DNA of 61,594 bases from Terriglobia bacterium (GTDB taxonomy: Bacteria > Acidobacteriota > Terriglobia > Bryobacterales > Bryobacteraceae), in the NCBI GenBank assembly GCA_020073145.1, contig JAIQFS010000034.1, positions 1-61,594 on the forward strand, read 5' to 3'. The notes beneath the pieces were generated by a model. That model saw nothing but the letters and a program-made list of their open reading frames with translations. It was not told the DNA's origin and searched no databases. The translations under genes were made by a program, and so were the position numbers. This document shows, one piece after another, positions 28,527 to 37,940 of this stretch (position 1 is its first letter; the number at the start of each line of letters is the position of its first letter).

Positions 28527-28793
28527 TTAGCGGAGCCAGTCGACCGAATCGGGCTGGGTGTTCTCACAGCGGGTGGACTCGCTGACGCCGGAGGCCAACA
28601 GCGCACAGGCGTTGCTGACGGCCGCGCGCACAGCCTCTTGCTGGGTAGGGGCCGAGGCGGTCCGGCAATCCTGGCGGCCGTTGAAGGTGATGCAGGCGCG
28701 GCAGCTCACTCGATTCTGTCCCACGGTGGACAGGATCACGAACCCCACCACCACGACAGCAAAGGCGATGGCCAGCCAGACGGTTTTTTTCAT
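28527..28793 (-). CDS. Small membrane-anchored protein, unknown
   Basis: 88 residues with one N-terminal membrane helix (about 5-24). A periplasmic domain with four cysteines follows ([14 protein letters not shown] and later CALL, RCEN). Not recognised as a named family. ATGA overlap with accA upstream, so it is translated from the accA transcript. The helix start [11 protein letters not shown] fits a signal anchor or cleavable signal peptide. Confidence 0.65.
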   Translation of the reverse strand: MKKTVWLAIAFAVVVVGFVILSTVGQNRVSCRACITFNGRQDCRTASAPTQQEAVRAAVSNACALLASGVSESTRCENTQPDSVDWLR

Positions 28794-29656
28794 GCGAAGA
28801 AGTTCCCCATTTTCCGGAACTTGGCGTAACGATGCTCCACCAGGCGGTCGGCGCTGAGGGCCGAAAGTTCGTCCAGGTACCGGCGCAGGAAACCCCGGAG
28901 GTTGTCGGCCGCGCCTTCGGGGTTTTCTTGAGCTCCACCCGCGGGCTCGGGCACGATGCCGTCAATCAAGCCGTAGGATTCGAGATCCTCGGCCGTCAGC
29001 CGCAGGGCGGCCGCCGCCTGCTCGGCTTTTCCCGAATCGCGATAGATGATGGCGGCGCAGCTTTCCGGCGAAATCACGCTATAGACGGCGTTTTCCATCA
29101 TCAGGACGACGTTGCCCACGCCCAACGCCAGAGCGCCGCCGCTGCCGCCCTCGCCAATGCAAACGGAGATAACGGGAACCGGCAAACGGGACATCTCGCG
29201 CAGGTTGCGGGCGATGGCTTCCGCCTGACCCCGTTCCTCGGCATCGATCCCGGGATAGGCCCCGGGGGTATCCAGCAAGGTAATCACGGGGCGCCGGAAC
29301 TTAGCGGCTAACTGCATGACCCGCAGGGCCTTGCGATACCCTTCGGGCTTCGGCATGCCGAAATTGCGGATCAGCTTTTGCTTGGTGTCGCGACCCTTTT
29401 GTTCCGCGACCACAGCCACGGGGCGGTCCTCGAAGTGAGCCAGCCCGGCTACGATGGCGGAGTCGTCCCCGAAGGCGCGGTCGCCGTGGATCTCCTGGAA
29501 ATCGGTGAACAGCCGTTCGATGTAATCGAGCGAGTGAGGACGCTTGGGGTGCCGGGCCAACAGAACGCGCTGCCAAGCCGGATGCGGCTCGGAAACGGCG
29601 GGCGCGGGTACAGCGGTGACCGGGGCGGAGGCGCTCTGCTCAGGATCCACCTCCAC
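28790..29656 (-). CDS. accA: Acetyl-CoA carboxylase carboxyltransferase subunit alpha
   Basis: Transfers carboxyl from carboxybiotin to acetyl-CoA with AccD in fatty acid synthesis. 288 residues from GTG 29656; AccA is usually about 320, and the N-terminal helical part is shortened and replaced by an Ala/Pro-rich 25-residue tail. Conserved blocks: [81 protein letters not shown] and the ending [13 protein letters not shown]. accD and accBC are not in the window. Confidence 0.94.
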   Translation of the reverse strand: MEVDPEQSASAPVTAVPAPAVSEPHPAWQRVLLARHPKRPHSLDYIERLFTDFQEIHGDRAFGDDSAIVAGLAHFEDRPVAVVAEQKGRDTKQKLIRNFGMPKPEGYRKALRVMQLAAKFRRPVITLLDTPGAYPGIDAEERGQAEAIARNLREMSRLPVPVISVCIGEGGSGGALALGVGNVVLMMENAVYSVISPESCAAIIYRDSGKAEQAAAALRLTAEDLESYGLIDGIVPEPAGGAQENPEGAADNLRGFLRRYLDELSALSADRLVEHRYAKFRKMGNFFA

Positions 29657-29783
29657 ATCTTAACAGTGCCCGGGTCCTGCGAAATTGTAATCAATCGCCC
29701 CATGGAACGCGCGCCCGTACGTTCTGCGTCTTGCCATGATTGCGGGAAGGGGTTGAAACTCGATTTAGGAGGGGAGGAAAACG

Positions 29784-30272
29784 ATGTGTGATTACTCACT
29801 CATGGCCGTGCCGAACCGGCTGGCCCAGGAAGGCGAACAATTGGTGGCGCACCGGTTTCCCACCGGATCGCTGGGTCTGACGTCTCCCGCAGACCTGAAA
29901 CGCGCATCCCAACCGCGGACGGCTTCGCGGAGAAGTCTGTGGCGCCGGGCGCTGGAGTTCTTCGATCCGCCGCAAAGCGAGCCGGTTCCCGCGGTCTGCG
30001 TTCCGCCGGGCGCCCGTCTCGAACTGCAGGACATCCCCACGCGGCTGCAACAGGAGTTCGGTGTGGGGCCCGCCGAAACCGTGATCTTCACCCAGATCTC
30101 CGCGGCCGTGAACACCTATCGCGACGCGGTGCGGTTCGCGAACGGGCGCGAGATCCGGCTGCAGGAACTGCGGGAGGGACAGCGCGTGCGGGTGTTGGAC
30201 CTGTCGCTGGCGGAGGAACTCGATCTGACCCGGCTCCGTACAGAACGGGCTGAGGTCACGCGGCAGCGCTGA
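29784..30272 (+). CDS. Conserved hypothetical protein (MCDYSL type)
   Basis: 162 residues, soluble. It opens with MCDYSLMAVPNRLAQEGE and then LVAHRFPTGSLGL, a combination I associate with uncharacterised bacterial proteins of this start. The C-terminal half (about 75-155) has YRDAVRFANGREIRLQELREGQRV, suggesting a small beta domain. No catalytic motif was seen. A very strong Shine-Dalgarno (GGAGGGGAGG) precedes ATG 29784. It is divergent from accA. Confidence 0.6.
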   Translation: MCDYSLMAVPNRLAQEGEQLVAHRFPTGSLGLTSPADLKRASQPRTASRRSLWRRALEFFDPPQSEPVPAVCVPPGARLELQDIPTRLQQEFGVGPAETVIFTQISAAVNTYRDAVRFANGREIRLQELREGQRVRVLDLSLAEELDLTRLRTERAEVTRQR

Positions 30273-30393
30273 CGGTGGCATCGGGCTTCGCCTCGCGCCG
30301 GGCGTCAAGTGCGCCCGGAGGATGGGAAGCAACGACCCTGAGCGCGGGCGTTAGGCGAGAGGCCTTCTGCCTCTGCGCTACACTTGTGAGAGC

Positions 30394-31116
30394 TTGACTG
30401 ATCTCGAAAAACTGGAAGAATCTCCCGCGTCCGACATTGTGGCGTGGGCCGTCCGCACCTTCGGAAACTCGTTTGGGATCAGCAACAGTTTCCAGAAGGA
30501 AGACATGATTCTGGTGGATCTCGCGTCGCGCGCCGGAGGCCCGTTTCGCGTCTTCACTCTCGATACCGGACGTCTGCACGAAGAAACGTATCGAATGATG
30601 AAGACGGTGCGCGAGCGCTACGGCATCGCCGTCGAAGCTACGTTTCCCGACCGTGACGCCGTGGAACGCATGACGGTGGAACGCGGTCCGAACCTCTTCT
30701 ACGGAAGCGTCGAGGCGCGAAAGCTGTGCTGCGAGGTGCGCAAGGTGCGGCCGCTGGAGCGCAAGCTGGCCGAGTTCCGCGCTTGGGCAACAGGGCTGCG
30801 GCGGGAGCAGACGCAGGCGCGCGCGGACATCCGCAAGGTGGAGGAAGCGGCGGGCCGCATCAAGCTCAATCCCCTAGCCGACTGGACCGGGGCGCAGGTG
30901 GAGGAGTACACGCGCGCACACGACGTGCCCGTGCATCCGCTCTATGCCCGCGGATTCGCGAGTATCGGATGCGCCCCCTGCACACGCGCCATTGAGGCCG
31001 GGGAAAGCGAGCGCGCCGGCCGCTGGTGGTGGGAGCAGGGCGGCCCCCGCGAGTGCGGCATTCATTTCGCGCCGGACGGTTCGGTCAGCCGAAGCGCGCC
31101 GGCCAAAGATGCATAA
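30394..31116 (+). CDS. cysH: Assimilatory adenylyl-sulfate (APS) reductase, CysH family
   Basis: Reduces activated sulfate to sulfite with thioredoxin. 240 residues from TTG 30394. The paired cysteines CCEVRKVRPL (112-113) and GCAPC (193, 196) bind a [4Fe-4S] cluster, which marks the APS-type rather than the E. coli PAPS-type enzyme. The catalytic Cys is in ECGIH (Cys221). SFQKEDM is the substrate loop. The 3' end overlaps cysC by eight bases. A TACACT -10-like box lies at the 5' side. The start codon is not certain. Confidence 0.9.
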   Translation: MTDLEKLEESPASDIVAWAVRTFGNSFGISNSFQKEDMILVDLASRAGGPFRVFTLDTGRLHEETYRMMKTVRERYGIAVEATFPDRDAVERMTVERGPNLFYGSVEARKLCCEVRKVRPLERKLAEFRAWATGLRREQTQARADIRKVEEAAGRIKLNPLADWTGAQVEEYTRAHDVPVHPLYARGFASIGCAPCTRAIEAGESERAGRWWWEQGGPRECGIHFAPDGSVSRSAPAKDA

Positions 31117-31648
31117 GGGCTTCACGCTCTGGTTCACCGGATTGTCCGGCGCCGGCAAGAGCACGCTTTCTCATCTGGTGGCGGAGCGGTTGCGGGCGCT
31201 GGGAGCGAAGGTGGAACTGCTGGACGGCGACGTGGTCCGGACGCACCTCTCCAAAGGCCTGGGTTTCAGCAAGGAAGACCGGGATGAAAATATCCGGCGC
31301 ATCGGCTTTGTCTGCGAACTGTTGTCGCGCAACGGCGTGATCGCGATCGCAGCGGCCATCTCGCCGTACCGCGCGGCGCGGGAAGAAGTGCGCGCGCGCA
31401 TTCCGGACTTCGTCGAAGTCCATGTAGAGTGCCCGCTGGAAGTGCTCATCGAGCGCGACGCCAAAGGACTCTACAAGAAGGCGCTGGCGGGAGAGATCGC
31501 GCACTTCACGGGGGTTTCGGACCCCTACGAACCGCCGCGGGCAGCCGAGGTGGTGATCGATTCATCGCGGGAAACGGTGGAGCAAAGCGTGGATCGGGTA
31601 TGGTCGGCCTTAGAAAGCCGCGGCCTGATCGGCGTCGCCGGCAGCTAG
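31109..31648 (+). CDS. cysC: Adenylyl-sulfate kinase
   Basis: Phosphorylates APS to PAPS. 179 residues from ATG 31109; an upstream in-frame extension to 30944 lies inside cysH. P-loop GLSGAGKST (10-18), then DGDVVRTHLSKGLGFSKEDRDENIRRIGFV and the later FVEVHVECPLEVLIERDAKGLYKKAL, complete APS-kinase signatures. Translationally coupled to cysH. Having both an APS reductase and APS kinase means PAPS is probably made for sulfation rather than for reduction, which is inference. Confidence 0.93.
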   Translation: MHKGFTLWFTGLSGAGKSTLSHLVAERLRALGAKVELLDGDVVRTHLSKGLGFSKEDRDENIRRIGFVCELLSRNGVIAIAAAISPYRAAREEVRARIPDFVEVHVECPLEVLIERDAKGLYKKALAGEIAHFTGVSDPYEPPRAAEVVIDSSRETVEQSVDRVWSALESRGLIGVAGS

Positions 31649-33447
31649 GGCCTGACGGGCGAGGCGGCCGCCTCGGTGCCTTTCGCCGAGTATCGGAATT
31701 GTAGAATCCAGTCCTCGGAGCGGCTGGGCGCTGGGAGTCCCAGCGGCGCAAACTTCCAGCGTTGCGCTGCCTGCAGAGCGCGGGAGGCGAAATACGGGCT
31801 CGGCCCGGGCGAATTGAGGTGCGCGCTCACCACAAGTCCCGAGGAATTGACCTGCACGCCCACCGTGACCAGGAGCGTCCCGCGGAGCGTATGGCGCGCC
31901 TCCGCGGAAACCTCGGGCAGGACTTGCTCGAGGATTTGTCGCGCTGCCGGACGGTCCGCAACCCTCTGGGGCCCGGGAGCGGGTTGCATCACCTGCTGTT
32001 CCGTCGAGGCGGGAGGCAACTGGCGTTGAGGGCCCGCGGGGCCGGTGAGCACGGCCGATAGCGCCACGGCCGCCGCTGCCGCCGCCACTGCGTACACCCA
32101 CCGGACAAAGGGCATCCGCGGCGTGACTCCGCTCCGGGGCCCCAGCGTGAGCGAGGTTCCGTGGAGACGGGAGGAAATCTCGGCTACGGTTTCGCGCTGC
32201 AGCGGGTCCGGCCGCAAACTCTGGAGCACAATCTCCCGAAAGGCCGGCGGCAGCGCCTCCGGCAGAGCGGCCCGCTTGCCCTGCGGCCCTTCCGGAAACG
32301 GCAGGCGCAGCGTCAGGGCTTCGACCAGCGTGACCCCTAACGACCAGACATCGCCAGGCGCTGACAGGGAGCCGTGGGCGCTTTCGGGCGGATCGTACAC
32401 GCCCGGCTCTCTCGCGCCGAACGCTTCGCCGGCCGGACGAAGCCCATCACTGGAGATTTTCACCGTGTTACCGAGGGCCAGGATGTTCGATGGTTTGAGG
32501 CGGCCGTGCACGAAGCCGTTTTGGTGAGCGTATTGCAGCGCGTCCAGGACGGGTTCCAACATCTCGCGCGCTTCGTCGGCGGTGAGCGGCCTCTCGGAAA
32601 GTACCTCGGCTACACTCTCCTCCGCATACTCCATCACGAGATAGGCCAGGCCGATCTCGCCGAGCCGGCAGCTTCCCGCCTGAAGCAACTGGATCAATCC
32701 GGGATGACTCAACTCCGCGGCGCGCTCCCACCGGGAGAGAATGGCTTCCGTGGTGGCGGAGCCAGCCAACTGCAGTTTGATGGCGGCGTTCCGGGGCGCG
32801 GGGCCGCCAATCTGAGTGAGGAACACCGCGCTCTCCCCGGCGCCGCCCAAGTGGCGCCGCAGCGCGAATTGTCCATCGATGACCAGGCCTTCCCACTCCT
32901 TCCAGGCTACGATTCTGGCCGGGTCCGGCTGTGGTTCCTCGAGCGCCTCGCTTCCGGCGGAATCGGCCGCGAGCGCCGACGGGCCAGGGGAACCGGAGAG
33001 GCGCTCCCACAACCACCCGCTGAGCATTTCAAAGGGCAGGAGATTCCCGAGAGCGGCGCCGCGCGGTCTCTTCTGGCACAGATTGACCGGCAGCAGTTCC
33101 TCGACGCGTTCGATCCATTGCCGCCTCTGGAACGGATGCCTGCTCTCCGGCTTGCGGCACCAGAGATCGATCCGGGCCGCCGCGGCAGGCAAGCGCGTCG
33201 GATCGCCGCGAAGGCCAACCACTTTGATTCCCTCATTACGCCGCCGGAAGGTCTCGATGAACTCAGCCGCCCCGGACAAGGCCGGGTTAACGATCACGAG
33301 ATCCACGGTGGCTTTCAGCTCGTCCGGTAACGCGGTAGCGTCGGCGACGTTCTTGGCCGGAAACGCGTGATAGCCGGCTTCATCCAGGCCCTGCCCGAGC
33401 CAGAACGCAAAGCCCAGGTCGGAATCGACAATGAGCACGGTCTTCAA
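31645..33447 (-). CDS. Degenerate receiver - pseudokinase - TonB-like fusion protein
   Basis: 600 residues if started at TTG 33447 (AAAGGAA about 12 bases upstream); the frame is open to 33723 but that part is basic and featureless. Residues 1-115 are receiver-like (LKTVLIVDSD), but the phospho-acceptor position is Asn54 in VIVNPALSG. About 175-430 is a Ser/Thr kinase fold: Lys224 of NAAIK is kept. The catalytic-loop HRD reads HGR (314-316, then LKPSNIL) and DFG reads SDG (333-335), so both catalytic Asp are gone. A membrane helix lies at about 448-470, then a Pro/Gln linker and a TonB-C-like domain (about 514-586, GTLLVTVGVQVNSSG). Probably a scaffold or sensor, not an enzyme. Same strand as the M50-TPR gene upstream. 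Confidence 0.85.
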   Translation of the reverse strand: MKTVLIVDSDLGFAFWLGQGLDEAGYHAFPAKNVADATALPDELKATVDLVIVNPALSGAAEFIETFRRRNEGIKVVGLRGDPTRLPAAAARIDLWCRKPESRHPFQRRQWIERVEELLPVNLCQKRPRGAALGNLLPFEMLSGWLWERLSGSPGPSALAADSAGSEALEEPQPDPARIVAWKEWEGLVIDGQFALRRHLGGAGESAVFLTQIGGPAPRNAAIKLQLAGSATTEAILSRWERAAELSHPGLIQLLQAGSCRLGEIGLAYLVMEYAEESVAEVLSERPLTADEAREMLEPVLDALQYAHQNGFVHGRLKPSNILALGNTVKISSDGLRPAGEAFGAREPGVYDPPESAHGSLSAPGDVWSLGVTLVEALTLRLPFPEGPQGKRAALPEALPPAFREIVLQSLRPDPLQRETVAEISSRLHGTSLTLGPRSGVTPRMPFVRWVYAVAAAAAAVALSAVLTGPAGPQRQLPPASTEQQVMQPAPGPQRVADRPAARQILEQVLPEVSAEARHTLRGTLLVTVGVQVNSSGLVVSAHLNSPGPSPYFASRALQAAQRWKFAPLGLPAPSRSEDWILQFRYSAKGTEAAASPVRP

Positions 33448-33659
33448 TGCGGGTTCGTAATTCCTTTCCGCTCGATGGCGTGCAGTGAAAGCCGGAAGCA
33501 GGCGTGCCCCGAGGGCCAGACCACCCGTCTTCAGCGACGCTTGATTCGCAGGACCTTTACTCGGGCTTGTCCTGCAACCCGACCTTACCATTCGACGCCG
33601 GTTCGGTAACATCCTGACGAAGGTTATCGGGTGTTTGGTCCGGTAGCCGCCGAATCGTG

Positions 33660-36056
33660 TTATCCGGGCACCGCGGCCAGGGTTCCTGAAACGGCTTGTG
33701 ATTCGATCCCGAGGATGCTCCACTGCGCGGGAGTGCTCTCGCGCAGCGCTTCGGCGTCGTCCGGACGGCCGTGGCGCTCCAGGCGCCGGGCTTCCGCTTC
33801 GAGGAAGCGCGCCTTGGCCGACGGGGTGAGCAGAGGATCGGTTTCAATCAAGTTGCGCGCCTGGGCGATGAAAGAAGGAGTCCACTCCCGGGCGCCGCGC
33901 CAGCGCGCCAGGGCGCGCGTGACGAGGCAAGCCGCGGCTTCGGGACTCGGACCCGGCGCCAGGGCCTCGGCGGCCTTCCGGGCCAGCGCCTCGGCTTGCT
34001 CCCATCCACCCGCATCCAGACACGCCTGGGCTAAGAGACACTTCGCGGCTGCGATCTCCGGGGCGGCATCCGAGGGCTCGGCGTGCCACAGAAGCAGCAG
34101 TTCCTGGGAATCCGCCAGCGCCTCGGTGGGACGGGCAGCGGCCAAGTGGTGGCGTGCCCGTTCGGCCAGCAACAACCGGCGGCTGAGGTCCGCCAGACCC
34201 GTCTCGGCGGGCAGCAGGCGGGATGCCTCCTCCAGGCGTCCCAGGTGGCGGAGCATGCCGGCCAGCTTGATGCGGTACCGGGCCGCCGTCGCCGCGGCTT
34301 CGCCCGTTTCCAGCCGATCAATGCTCTCGTGCATCAGTTCCACCGCCGCCGCGGGTTGCCCCGCCTCCCACAACCCTTCTCCTAATTCCCCGAGGTCGTC
34401 CCAGGCCAGGTTCCGGCGCCCGGGCGGAATCTGGCCGGACCGCAAAATGTCGGCGGCGCGTGTCGCCGAAGCCAGACCGGAATCGACAAAGGTCTGGCCC
34501 AACTCACTCTGTGCGCGGACCGCATACAACATGGCGCGCAACAACAAGCGTTCCTGGCCGCTCGGGAGGATCTTCAGGCCCGCGCCGGCTTCCTCCTGGG
34601 CGCGCTCCAGGCTGCCTGCGCGCAGGTGAACCTGGGCCAGCATGACATGCGTCACCGCCAGCCCCACGCGGTCGCGGTTCTTCTGTCGACTCTCGATGAG
34701 GGCTACCGCCGTGGTGTAAGCGAGTTTCGCCTCGGCGGCTCGGTGGCGTTCCACGCAGGCTTTCTGCAGGCCGGACCAGGCATTGGCCGCCAACAAAGGT
34801 TGCCCGGCGCACTCCGCTTCGAACGCGAGACACCGGCGGAATTCCCGTTCGGCCCCACGCCAGTCCTCTGCGGCCAACCGGGCGTGCCCTAAATATTGAT
34901 GGCACGTGGCGATCGCCATCTCGTTGCCTGCCCCGGCGTCCACGGCCTTTTGCAATGCCTTTTGGCGCAGGTCCGTCTCTTTTTCGAAGTCGGCCTGGTT
35001 GTGGCACGCGTCCGCGTCCTCCTGGATTCGCGCCATCATCACGTTGCCGAGCAGTTGATGCCCGGGCCGGGTCCCCAGAATCAGGTGGAACAGCATGGAC
35101 CCGTCGCTGTAGCCCAGGGGAACCAGATTCGCCACTCCGTAATACAGGCCAATGGCTGCGTTATAGGCCACGATCCGCAAATACCCCTGCCAGTGCGCGT
35201 CGAGCATGCCGAAGAACAGCGCCAGGAACACCAACCCCGCCAGCATGGACGCGATGGGCCCCGCCGCCACGATCGCGATTTGCCGGAGTCGAAGATTGGT
35301 TTCCGACGCAGGCACCGCTCCCATGTAGCCGCTGGTATCGAGCAAGCGCTGCCAGTTGAAATGGAACTGAAACCCGTACCGGTCGCGCGAAAGGGTAAAG
35401 GGGCCGATCGAGATCACCTTCACGTGCGAATGGAGGGCCCAAGCCATGGTGGCGTGCCCGAACTCGTGCACCGCGGTTTGCGCCAGCAGCGACACCGACA
35501 GGTACACCCACCACTCCCAGCCCGTTTCCGGAGCTACCAGACCGGCCCGCCGTGCGTACCGGACCAACCAGCCGGCCATCAAGAGCGCCGCGAATCCCAC
35601 CACGGTGCTGATGGCGGGTAAGGCGATCGAGCGCCGTTTGGAGGTCCAGTAGTCCTTCGAGGGTTGGGCCGGGGCGCTCTGTCCGGGCTGTGCCGTCTTC
35701 CCCAGCAGAGGCGGCCGGGCGATCCACACGTACAGGCCGACGGCGCCGGCGATGGTCAGCCAGGGAAATCCGGCGAGCAGCAGTAAGCAGGTGAGAATGC
35801 CGCACCAGCGCGCCCAGGGCTTGCTGCGATTCAGTCCCCGCGCCGTCGCCAGGCACAACAGGCCGCCCGGAAGGAGAAGCACATAGAGCCACCCCAACAG
35901 CCGCGCCCGATGGCGGGGATCGTTGGGATACAGCAATTCGGCCCAATCGCTCAGAAACAGAGAGTGCAGAACAAGACCGGGAGCCAAAACGATCAGCAGG
36001 CCGAGAGCCAGAAACAGCCACCGCAGCAAGACTCGTTGGTCGGCAGGCGCCCGCAC
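33660..36056 (-). CDS. M50 (site-2-protease-like) zinc peptidase fused to TPR repeats
   Basis: 798 residues. About ten hydrophobic segments in the first 330 residues. The zinc site HEFGH is at 197-201, and the second M50 element NLVPLGYSDGS at 310-320 supplies the third ligand Asp318. From about 365 to the end the protein is soluble alpha-helical repeats of TPR/SEL type (repeated A..W..AE..FR and GR..EA patterns). M50 enzymes cut membrane-embedded substrates, classically anti-sigma factors; a C-terminal TPR platform could recruit them. Located 212 bases upstream of, and on the same strand as, the degenerate receiver-kinase gene. Substrate unknown. Confidence 0.85.
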   Translation of the reverse strand: MRAPADQRVLLRWLFLALGLLIVLAPGLVLHSLFLSDWAELLYPNDPRHRARLLGWLYVLLLPGGLLCLATARGLNRSKPWARWCGILTCLLLLAGFPWLTIAGAVGLYVWIARPPLLGKTAQPGQSAPAQPSKDYWTSKRRSIALPAISTVVGFAALLMAGWLVRYARRAGLVAPETGWEWWVYLSVSLLAQTAVHEFGHATMAWALHSHVKVISIGPFTLSRDRYGFQFHFNWQRLLDTSGYMGAVPASETNLRLRQIAIVAAGPIASMLAGLVFLALFFGMLDAHWQGYLRIVAYNAAIGLYYGVANLVPLGYSDGSMLFHLILGTRPGHQLLGNVMMARIQEDADACHNQADFEKETDLRQKALQKAVDAGAGNEMAIATCHQYLGHARLAAEDWRGAEREFRRCLAFEAECAGQPLLAANAWSGLQKACVERHRAAEAKLAYTTAVALIESRQKNRDRVGLAVTHVMLAQVHLRAGSLERAQEEAGAGLKILPSGQERLLLRAMLYAVRAQSELGQTFVDSGLASATRAADILRSGQIPPGRRNLAWDDLGELGEGLWEAGQPAAAVELMHESIDRLETGEAAATAARYRIKLAGMLRHLGRLEEASRLLPAETGLADLSRRLLLAERARHHLAAARPTEALADSQELLLLWHAEPSDAAPEIAAAKCLLAQACLDAGGWEQAEALARKAAEALAPGPSPEAAACLVTRALARWRGAREWTPSFIAQARNLIETDPLLTPSAKARFLEAEARRLERHGRPDDAEALRESTPAQWSILGIESQAVSGTLAAVPG

Positions 36057-36228
36057 GCCCCCAAACGTACCATTTGAAATTCGCAGCGAAAATGCTAACG
36101 AACGTTCGATATCCGAGGAGAACCCTTGGGATCGCCAGACCCGTAACGGGGCGCCCGGATTCCTGCAAACGCCGCGGCAGGCGCGAGCCGAATCTGGGCT
36201 ACACTGGAGGACTTAGGTCTGGTTTCCC

Positions 36229-37059
36229 TTGATCGATCTGCACTCGCACACCAACGAATCGGACGGCACCTGTTCGCCCGCGGAGCTGGTCGACGCAGCG
36301 GTTCGCGCCGGCGTCGACGTGCTGGGCATTACCGATCACGACACGTTTCGCGGCTTCGATCAAGCCGCGCCGCTGGCCCGCCAGGCCGGCATCGAGCCGG
36401 TTTGCGGCATCGAGCTGTCCACTAAATTGCAGGGCCAGTCCGTGCACCTGCTGGGATACTTCCTGGGCGACAACGGGCTGGCGGATTTTCGTCACTGGGT
36501 GTTGGAGTTGCAAGCTTCGCGGCGCGAACGCAACGTGCGGCTGGCGGCGCGGCTGCGGGAACTGGGGTTCGACATCACCCTGGAAGAAGCGGAAGCGCGC
36601 GGGCGCGGCATGACTGGCCGCCCTCACTTCGCCCAGTTGATGGTGGAGAAAGGCTACGTCGCCGACCTCCGCGAAGCGTTCGATGAGTATCTGGATGAAT
36701 CGGCCAAGGGGTACGTGCAGCGCATCGAGCCCCAGTTCGCCGAAGGCGTGGCCCACATCCGCCAGGCGGGAGGCATCGCTTCGCTGGCACATCCGGTGCG
36801 CGTCAAAGGCGATGTGCCGGCGCTGCTGCCCGAGCTGTGCGACGCAGGCATGAACGCCATCGAGGCCTATCACAGCGACCATGCCAGGCGCGACACCGAG
36901 TGTTATCTGGGCCTGGCCGAACGCTATGGACTGCTGGTGACCGGAGGCTCGGATTTCCACGGCGCGGTGAAGCCGGGCGTCCTGCTGGGCACCGGATACG
37001 CGGGCAATCTGCGCATCCCAGGCGACCTCATCGATCGGCTCAAACAACGCGCGCAGTGA
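36229..37059 (+). CDS. PHP-domain phosphoesterase (RNase AM / TrpH-like)
   Basis: 276 residues from TTG 36229. PHP metal-site motifs: DLHSHTNESDG at the N-terminus, ITDHDTF, GIELS, AHP in SLAHPVRVKG, and the C-terminal GSDFHG. Related enzymes hydrolyse 3',5'-bisphosphate nucleotides or degrade short RNAs from the 5' end. TACACT about 25 bases upstream is a -10 candidate. The last 20 bases overlap the convergent ygfZ gene. Confidence 0.88.
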   Translation: MIDLHSHTNESDGTCSPAELVDAAVRAGVDVLGITDHDTFRGFDQAAPLARQAGIEPVCGIELSTKLQGQSVHLLGYFLGDNGLADFRHWVLELQASRRERNVRLAARLRELGFDITLEEAEARGRGMTGRPHFAQLMVEKGYVADLREAFDEYLDESAKGYVQRIEPQFAEGVAHIRQAGGIASLAHPVRVKGDVPALLPELCDAGMNAIEAYHSDHARRDTECYLGLAERYGLLVTGGSDFHGAVKPGVLLGTGYAGNLRIPGDLIDRLKQRAQ

Positions 37060-37930
37060 GCGCGCCCGCCTGCAACGCGGCGCCCGACGTCGCGTAGGGC
37101 GTCCGCACAATTCCCAGCGCAGCCACACGGCCGGACCGCGGAGAAAACACCGAGGACGTGATCTCGCCGGCTTCCTTGCCGTCGGCAGTCAGCTTGGTCG
37201 CGGGCGGCACGGGTTCTGAGGTTTCCAGCTCCAGACGCACCAGCAGCTTGTTCACGCGTCCTTGGGCGCGAATGCGCTCGACAATCTCCTGGCCGAGATA
37301 GCAGCCTTTGTTGAAACTGACGGCACGCATCTGCTGCGTCTCCTGAGGAAGAGAAGTCTCCCGAATGTCTTCGCCGTAGCGCGGTCTGCCGTTTTCGATG
37401 CGGACGGCACGGGCGTCCGCGGCATCGGCCGCGACCGCGCCGGCGGCCTCCAGCCGGCGAATCAGCTCGGGCAATTTCTCCGCGGCACAGAAGACGCGGA
37501 AGCCCGGCTGCCCGGTCACGGTCGCATCCAGCACGGTGAAATCGGGTTCGGTCAGCGCCGCGCGAAGGGGCGCGGCATCCGGGCCTTCGACGCCCACGGA
37601 AGCGGTCTGCGTGGTGACATCTTCCAATTCCACCTGGTCGGCGACTTTGTACTTCAAAATCAACGCCGGAACTTTTTCGCGCAGCTCAGACTCGGTATCG
37701 AGCAGAAAATGATCGGCGCAGCAGAATACATCCAGATCGGCCTGGATTCGCCCTTGCGGCGTCAGCAGGAACGCATAGCAACTCGATTCGGGCGTCATCT
37801 TCTTAATCTCGTTGCTGGTGAGGTTGTGCAGGTACCGCGCGCGGTCGCGCCCGCGCACCACAAAACGGGCCCGCGCGGAAAGATCCAGCCAGGCAGCTCC
37901 GTGCCGTAGCGCTTCATAACCCTTGCTCAT
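37040..37930 (-). CDS. ygfZ: YgfZ/GcvT-like folate-binding protein
   Basis: 296 residues from ATG 37930. GcvT-like fold with the YgfZ signature NKGCYLGQEIVERIRAQG (Cys in K-G-C-Y-x-G-Q-E), which in E. coli YgfZ supports iron-sulfur enzyme repair or assembly with tetrahydrofolate. The first residues (AWLDLSARARFVVRGRDRARYL) fit the family. The 3' end is convergent with and overlaps the PHP gene by 20 bases. Confidence 0.92.
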   Translation of the reverse strand: MSKGYEALRHGAAWLDLSARARFVVRGRDRARYLHNLTSNEIKKMTPESSCYAFLLTPQGRIQADLDVFCCADHFLLDTESELREKVPALILKYKVADQVELEDVTTQTASVGVEGPDAAPLRAALTEPDFTVLDATVTGQPGFRVFCAAEKLPELIRRLEAAGAVAADAADARAVRIENGRPRYGEDIRETSLPQETQQMRAVSFNKGCYLGQEIVERIRAQGRVNKLLVRLELETSEPVPPATKLTADGKEAGEITSSVFSPRSGRVAALGIVRTPYATSGAALQAGALTARVV

Positions 37931-37940
37931 CAACTTCAGT

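Noticed and set aside
30394-31116. Calling CysH a PAPS reductase of the E. coli type
   Set aside because: CC...GCAPC cluster cysteines are those of the [4Fe-4S] APS-reducing form.
33448-33723. N-terminal 92-residue extension of the receiver-kinase protein
   Set aside because: Basic, without predicted structure, and before the point where the receiver fold begins; TTG 33447 has a ribosome-site-like sequence.
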